Shown one piece after another: positions 59,588 to 64,000 of a DNA stretch of 64,000 bases. Position numbers and translations under genes: made by a program. The notes beneath the pieces were generated by a model. The model was not told where the DNA came from, did not search any database, and worked only from the letters and a program-made list of their open reading frames with translations. Position 1 is the stretch's first letter. Each line of letters starts with the position of its first letter. Source of the DNA: Bacteroidota bacterium. GTDB taxonomy: Bacteria > Bacteroidota > Bacteroidia > Chitinophagales > Chitinophagaceae. The DNA lies in assembly GCA_030706685.1 (NCBI GenBank), contig JAUZOA010000006.1:1-64000 (forward strand), in the 5' to 3' direction.

Positions 59588-62500
59588 ATGAAAGCTTCAT
59601 TAAAAAAGAATTCACTAAGAATTTTCCCGCAGAATCGATCATTGCAAAAAATCATGATGGTTACGGTTTCCGTTATTGTCATAGTTTGTTTTGCATTGCC
59701 CGGTTTTGCGCAAACCATCCGGGTAAAAGGACGTATTATCAATGAGAGCGGGCAGCCTGTGCAAAGGGCTTCCGTCACGGTCAAAGGAGGTACGACAGGT
59801 ACTACCGCCGACGATAATGGAGTCTTTGAGATTAATGCGCCGGCTAATGGCACACTGATCATTTCTGCGGTAAATTTTAAAATGCAGGAGGTTTCTGTTA
59901 ACAACAAGCAAACCATTGATGTCACACTTATTTCTTCGGAAAAAGTAGAAGGGGAAGTAGTTGTAGTCGGTTACGGCACAACCAGGAGAAAAGATGTGAC
60001 AGGTTCAATCGCTTCCGTACCGGAAGCTACATTGAAAGAAGTTCCGGCGACGAATGTTGTTTCACAACTTAAAGGCCGTGTAGCTGGTGTTTCGATAGTC
60101 AGCAATAGCAGTTCTATCGGGTCTGTACCCCAGATTCGTATCCGGGGCAACCGAACATTAACTACCAACTCAGGTTCAAGTGATGCGTTAGATGGTCCTT
60201 TATTTGTCGTAGATGGAATACCCTACGGAGGATTGAATGATTTAAATCCCGACGATATTGCCAGCATTGATATTTTGAAAGATGCCTCTGCCACGGCAAT
60301 ATATGGCTCACGTGGTGCGGGCGGCGTTATATTAATTACAACCAAACGCGGGAAAGTTGGAAAACCAGTAATCACCTACGATGGCTATTATTCAGTTACT
60401 TCTATCCTGGATGAATACCAGGTATTTAACGGCCCCGAATATGCTCAATTCAAGCAGGACGCGGCTATTTATAACAGATCATCACCTACCAGCCCGGGTA
60501 CTTCATCTTATTTACTTACTCAACCTGAAAAAGACGCCCTGGCTGCAGGTATATCAACCGATTGGCAAAATTTAATTTTTCAACATGGTCTGACTACCAG
60601 TCAACAGTTGGGTGTGCAGGGAGGCACGGACTTGACTCAATATTCATTAGGTGCAGGATTTTACAGAGAAACGGGAATTGTTACACATCAAAAATTCGAC
60701 CGTGCAAACCTGCGTTTAACATTGGATCAAAAAATTGGTAAAAGAATAAAAGTTGGAGTCAATAGCCTTAATACAGTTAGCTATACAAATAACCCGGGTG
60801 GTGGCGGAGTACCAGGAGGTTTGGTTAGATTAACACCACTGGCAGCTCCTTACAATTCAGATGGGACAGTAAACCTTACTCCTGCCGCCGGTTCCATTGA
60901 TGCGGCGAACATCAGCCCTTTAACGTTAATAACAAAGTCTGATGCTATATTATCAAGAAGCAGGTCATTAAGAACTTTTAATAGTGCCTATGTGGAAATC
61001 AGGATTATTGAAGGATTAAGGTACAGGTTTAACGCGGGCTTAAATTACAGCCAATCTGTTTTTAATGGTTACTCTGGCCCTCTTACTTATGTTAACAACG
61101 CAACAGTACAGTCATCTTCAAATGCATCAGTAAGTAATACTGAATTTTGGAATTATGACCTGCAACACCTTTTGTATTATGATAAAGTGATTGCCCAAAA
61201 ACATCGAATTGGATTTACAGGTTTGTTTGAGGTAACTAAAGATCATTCGCAAGGAAGTAATTTTACCGTAACAGGAGTTCCGGCGGATTATATTGGCAGT
61301 TACAATTTTGGATTAGCAAGTGGTGCTCCTGTTGCAAATCCCAATAATCAATCTTTCAATGAACAAGGGTTGGTTTCTTATATGGGGCGATTAAATTATT
61401 CGTATAACAACCGCTATATGCTGACTGCTACAGTAAGACGAGATGGTTCTTCAACATTAGCACCGGGTCACCAATGGTTTACTTATCCAGCTATTGGTTT
61501 AGGTTGGACAGTTACAGAAGAAAACTTTATGAAGAACGTTTCATTTATTTCCAACCTCAAGCTGAGAGGCGGATGGGGAGTTTCAGGTAATAGAAACGTT
61601 GGTCCATATCAAACACTTGGTGCATTATCTCCAGGTTATTATAATTTCGGAACCACTACTGGCGGTCAACAACTAGCTTATACAGTAACAACATTGGCTG
61701 CTACCGATCTGGGCTGGCAGTCTACAGCACAAGTTGATGCCGGCCTCGAATTCGGTATATTAAAAAACAGGATCACGGGTAGCATCGACTATTACCATCA
61801 AAAAACAAAAGATATTTTATTGTCAGTATTGCTTCCTCAAAGTAATGGCGCCAATTCTACTTTGAAAAATCTGGGCAAAACTGAAAGCAAGGGATTGGAA
61901 ATCGCGCTTGGTGCCGATATTATTCAAAATAAAGCTGGCTTTAACTGGAGTGTAGATCTGACCTATTTCTTTAACAGAGAAAAAATTACACAATTAACGA
62001 CGCCAGGTGAACTATCTATTCCCGGCAATGGTTGGTTTGTGGGACAGCCATTAAGTGTAATATATGATTATAATAAGCTGGGAATATGGCAAACCGACGA
62101 TTCTACAAAAGGGATCCTGGCACAACAAACTTCACCGGTTCAGTATCCTGGTCAAATACGTGTGGAAGATGTAAATGGAGACCATAAAATCACGGCTGCA
62201 GACAGGAAAATTTTAGGAAACTTCCAGCCCAGCTGGGAGGGCGGTATTACCAACCGGGTTAGTTATAAAGGTTTTGATCTGTCGGTAGTTGTTTATGCAA
62301 GAATGGGAATGAAGGTGGTAGTTCCCTATCTCACCGGTAATTCTACAGGCAGTGGAGGTTTTGCCTTCTTTAATCAAAGCCGCGTAAACCAGATAAAGGT
62401 TAATTATTGGACGCGCAGCAATCCTACCAACGATTTTCCTGCACCTGATGCAGGTAGTGCTGTTGCCTACTTTGGTTCTGTTTTGGGTTACCAGGATGGA

Positions 62501-62794
62501 TCATTTATTAAATGCAGAAGCATTAACCTTGGGTATGAAATCCCGGGTAAAATTCTCTCGAAAGCACGAATTGCCTCTGCAAGAGTGTATATAAACGTCA
62601 CCAATCCATTTATTTTTTATTCACCTTTTGTAAAAGCCGGTTTTGGTCCTGATCCGGAAGGAAATGCATACAATACAACGCAATTATCGCCAACCGGTAC
62701 AAGTGATCCCGGTGCACCGACCAGGCAGATCAGCGTGGATCTTAATAATCCATCCACAAGGCAATTTACTTTCGGTGTAAACTTTAAATTTTAA
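59588..62794 (+). CDS. SusC/RagA-family TonB-linked outer-membrane transporter 2
   Basis: The start at 59588 (MKASLKKNSLRIFPQ) is preferred to the track's 59543 because the signal region follows it directly (MMVTVSVIVIVCFALPGFAQ). The product is 1068 aa. A carboxypeptidase-regulatory-like domain (VKGRIINESGQPVQRASVTVKG), the plug (GYGTTRRKDVTGSI, VSQLKGRVAGVSIVS, QIRIRGNRTL, PLFVVDGIPYGG) and the barrel ending in FTFGVNFKF are clear. It should import (glucurono)xylan fragments. It is divergent from the LacI pair. Confidence 0.94.
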   Translation: MKASLKKNSLRIFPQNRSLQKIMMVTVSVIVIVCFALPGFAQTIRVKGRIINESGQPVQRASVTVKGGTTGTTADDNGVFEINAPANGTLIISAVNFKMQEVSVNNKQTIDVTLISSEKVEGEVVVVGYGTTRRKDVTGSIASVPEATLKEVPATNVVSQLKGRVAGVSIVSNSSSIGSVPQIRIRGNRTLTTNSGSSDALDGPLFVVDGIPYGGLNDLNPDDIASIDILKDASATAIYGSRGAGGVILITTKRGKVGKPVITYDGYYSVTSILDEYQVFNGPEYAQFKQDAAIYNRSSPTSPGTSSYLLTQPEKDALAAGISTDWQNLIFQHGLTTSQQLGVQGGTDLTQYSLGAGFYRETGIVTHQKFDRANLRLTLDQKIGKRIKVGVNSLNTVSYTNNPGGGGVPGGLVRLTPLAAPYNSDGTVNLTPAAGSIDAANISPLTLITKSDAILSRSRSLRTFNSAYVEIRIIEGLRYRFNAGLNYSQSVFNGYSGPLTYVNNATVQSSSNASVSNTEFWNYDLQHLLYYDKVIAQKHRIGFTGLFEVTKDHSQGSNFTVTGVPADYIGSYNFGLASGAPVANPNNQSFNEQGLVSYMGRLNYSYNNRYMLTATVRRDGSSTLAPGHQWFTYPAIGLGWTVTEENFMKNVSFISNLKLRGGWGVSGNRNVGPYQTLGALSPGYYNFGTTTGGQQLAYTVTTLAATDLGWQSTAQVDAGLEFGILKNRITGSIDYYHQKTKDILLSVLLPQSNGANSTLKNLGKTESKGLEIALGADIIQNKAGFNWSVDLTYFFNREKITQLTTPGELSIPGNGWFVGQPLSVIYDYNKLGIWQTDDSTKGILAQQTSPVQYPGQIRVEDVNGDHKITAADRKILGNFQPSWEGGITNRVSYKGFDLSVVVYARMGMKVVVPYLTGNSTGSGGFAFFNQSRVNQIKVNYWTRSNPTNDFPAPDAGSAVAYFGSVLGYQDGSFIKCRSINLGYEIPGKILSKARIASARVYINVTNPFIFYSPFVKAGFGPDPEGNAYNTTQLSPTGTSDPGAPTRQISVDLNNPSTRQFTFGVNFKF

Positions 62795-62812
62795 ACTTTT
62801 AATAATAATAGT

Positions 62813-64000
62813 ATGAAAAATAAACACATGACCTATATGTTAATATTTGCCACTATGGCTTTTATTAGCATGGGCTGCAAAAAATTGCTGGAGGAACATC
62901 CGCAAGCTCAAGTTGTGCCGTCTTTTTTCAGTAGCCCTTCCGGTGTTTTAGGCGGAATTGCAGGTGTATACAATGACATCAGGGGCCAATGGGGTACTGA
63001 AGGTTTCGGTAATGAAATGCAGGCTGGCACGGATGAATTTTTGCTAGGTCAGAGCGGCAACTCAATAAGCTGTACTTATAATGGACTTAATGCAACTAAT
63101 TTCGGTGCTGCCTGGGGAGTGGCATTTCAGGATATCAACACGTTAAATGGAGTACTTCAATACGGCCAAACAGTTAATGTTGATGCCACTACAAAAAAAC
63201 AATACCTGGCCCAGGCAAAATTCCTGAGAGGTTTTTGGTATTTCTATCTGGTGCAAAATTTTGGGGCCGTGCCTTTACACACAACTTTCATTACCGTCCC
63301 TTCCCAGGCCGATCACAGATCATCAGTTGACAGCGTTTATGCGTTAATAATACAGGATTTGACAGAGGCGGCGGCCGATCTTCCTAATACACCTACTGCT
63401 CCTTTTCTTGGCAAGCCTGCTACAAAACCGGTTGCTCAGTTTCTCTTAGCAAAAGCTTATTTAACCAGGGGCTGGTTGAATAACACCGCATCTGATTTTA
63501 CCTCTGCAGCGACTATTTGCGCTAATATTATCGCCAATAAAACAACTTATGGCCTGGATTTGTGGCAAGATTATGGTGATGCTTTTGTCCCTGCAAATGA
63601 TTATGGCAAAGAAACCATGTTTGTGAGCGATCATGTATTAGATCCAAAATATGGGTATTATGCCGTCGGTACAGGTGCGAGTGGCGGAGCAGCACAAAAC
63701 CTTAGTCCGTGGTTTACAAACTGGAATTATCCTAATAACAGCGGCGTCAATTCATTTGTAAACGGGTCGGGTAATTTTGTTAATAGCGGTACTTCGGGAA
63801 TGATTCGTGATTCATATTATGGGCGTCCATACATCCGACTAGCTCCCAATTACTACAAATGGCCCAGCGGTCCTAATGCAGGCAAAACATATTTTCTTGA
63901 CGAGGCTTTTACCCAGAGAAGTGATGATTCCAGGTTTGCCAACTCTTTTTATACAGTCTACATCTCCAATACTTCTATTACCAATAGTGCTACCGCGGCA
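62813..64000 (+). CDS. SusD/RagB-family lipoprotein, cut by window end
   Basis: Starting at the ATG at 62813, 18 bp behind SusC, the frame stays open to the window end (about 396 codons) but is missing from the ORF track. The signal MKNKHMTYMLIFATMAFISMGCKK has a lipobox SMGC. SusD hallmarks follow: VVPSFFSSPSGVLGGIAGVYNDIR, YLAQAKFLRGFWYFYLVQNFGAVPL and SVDSVYALIIQDLTEAAADLP. It is the surface-binding partner of the SusC upstream. The C-terminal part lies beyond the window. Confidence 0.92.
   Translation, partial: MKNKHMTYMLIFATMAFISMGCKKLLEEHPQAQVVPSFFSSPSGVLGGIAGVYNDIRGQWGTEGFGNEMQAGTDEFLLGQSGNSISCTYNGLNATNFGAAWGVAFQDINTLNGVLQYGQTVNVDATTKKQYLAQAKFLRGFWYFYLVQNFGAVPLHTTFITVPSQADHRSSVDSVYALIIQDLTEAAADLPNTPTAPFLGKPATKPVAQFLLAKAYLTRGWLNNTASDFTSAATICANIIANKTTYGLDLWQDYGDAFVPANDYGKETMFVSDHVLDPKYGYYAVGTGASGGAAQNLSPWFTNWNYPNNSGVNSFVNGSGNFVNSGTSGMIRDSYYGRPYIRLAPNYYKWPSGPNAGKTYFLDEAFTQRSDDSRFANSFYTVYISNTSITNSATAA

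Noticed and set aside
1-64000. CRISPR arrays, tRNA or rRNA genes, transposases, phage genes
   Set aside because: No regularly spaced repeats, cloverleaf-like sequences, conserved rRNA blocks or recombinase/transposase motifs were seen.

Overview
The window comes from a Bacteroidota chromosome, most likely Chitinophagaceae. The sequence shows two SusC/SusD outer-membrane pairs, many secreted enzymes with lipoprotein or Tat signals, the remains of a type IX secretion type-B sorting domain, and A/T-rich intergenic repeats. The genus is not identifiable by eye. I found no rRNA, tRNA, CRISPR array, phage or transposase gene.

Layout. (1) 410-15679, all minus strand: a xylan/pentose block. Reading leftward it holds a SusC/SusD pair with a terminator, then an IlvD/Edd sugar-acid dehydratase, an SMP-30 lactonase, a CE1-type esterase, a FAH-family dehydratase like XylX/KdxD, a GntP permease, a GH10 xylanase, a broken CHU-type sorting domain, a zinc alcohol dehydrogenase and a GH43 enzyme. 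This looks like xylan cutting coupled to oxidative, Weimberg-like pentonate catabolism. (2) 15899-26511, plus strand: an AraC regulator, an FGGY gluconokinase, and two tandem modules that each pair an exported RraA-like protein with an exported enolase-superfamily protein. A BASS-type transporter sits between the modules, followed by a SASA/CE6-like esterase and a Tat-exported Gfo/Idh oxidoreductase. This is the most unusual part: it reads as sugar-acid breakdown outside the cytoplasm. (3) 26594-59136, all minus strand, about 32 kb: a glucuronoxylan array. It is headed by two LacI regulators and followed by GH67, SDR, GH115, GH9, GH43, a CE20-like acetylesterase, CE15, CE4, GH35, CE15, two GH3, a DUF6807 protein, two Gfo/Idh oxidoreductases, a GyrI-like protein, an esterase, a double cupin and a TolB-like protein. 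(4) 59588-64000, plus strand: a second SusC and a SusD cut by the window end, divergent from the LacI genes.

Inferred joint role. SusC/D systems import xylan fragments. GH10, GH43, GH3 and GH9 cut backbones and side chains. GH115 and GH67 release (methyl)glucuronic acid, CE15 enzymes cut lignin-glucuronate esters, and CE1/CE6/CE20/CE4 enzymes remove acyl groups. The released pentoses and sugar acids would go through the lactonase/dehydratase and RraA/enolase routes. Regulation is suggested by a near-identical LacI-type operator (TTGCAATCGGTTGCA core) in front of each LacI gene; the stronger copy lies in the divergent region before the second SusC.

Family calls come from reading motifs in the supplied translations. 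No database search was run, and substrates are inferred unless stated.
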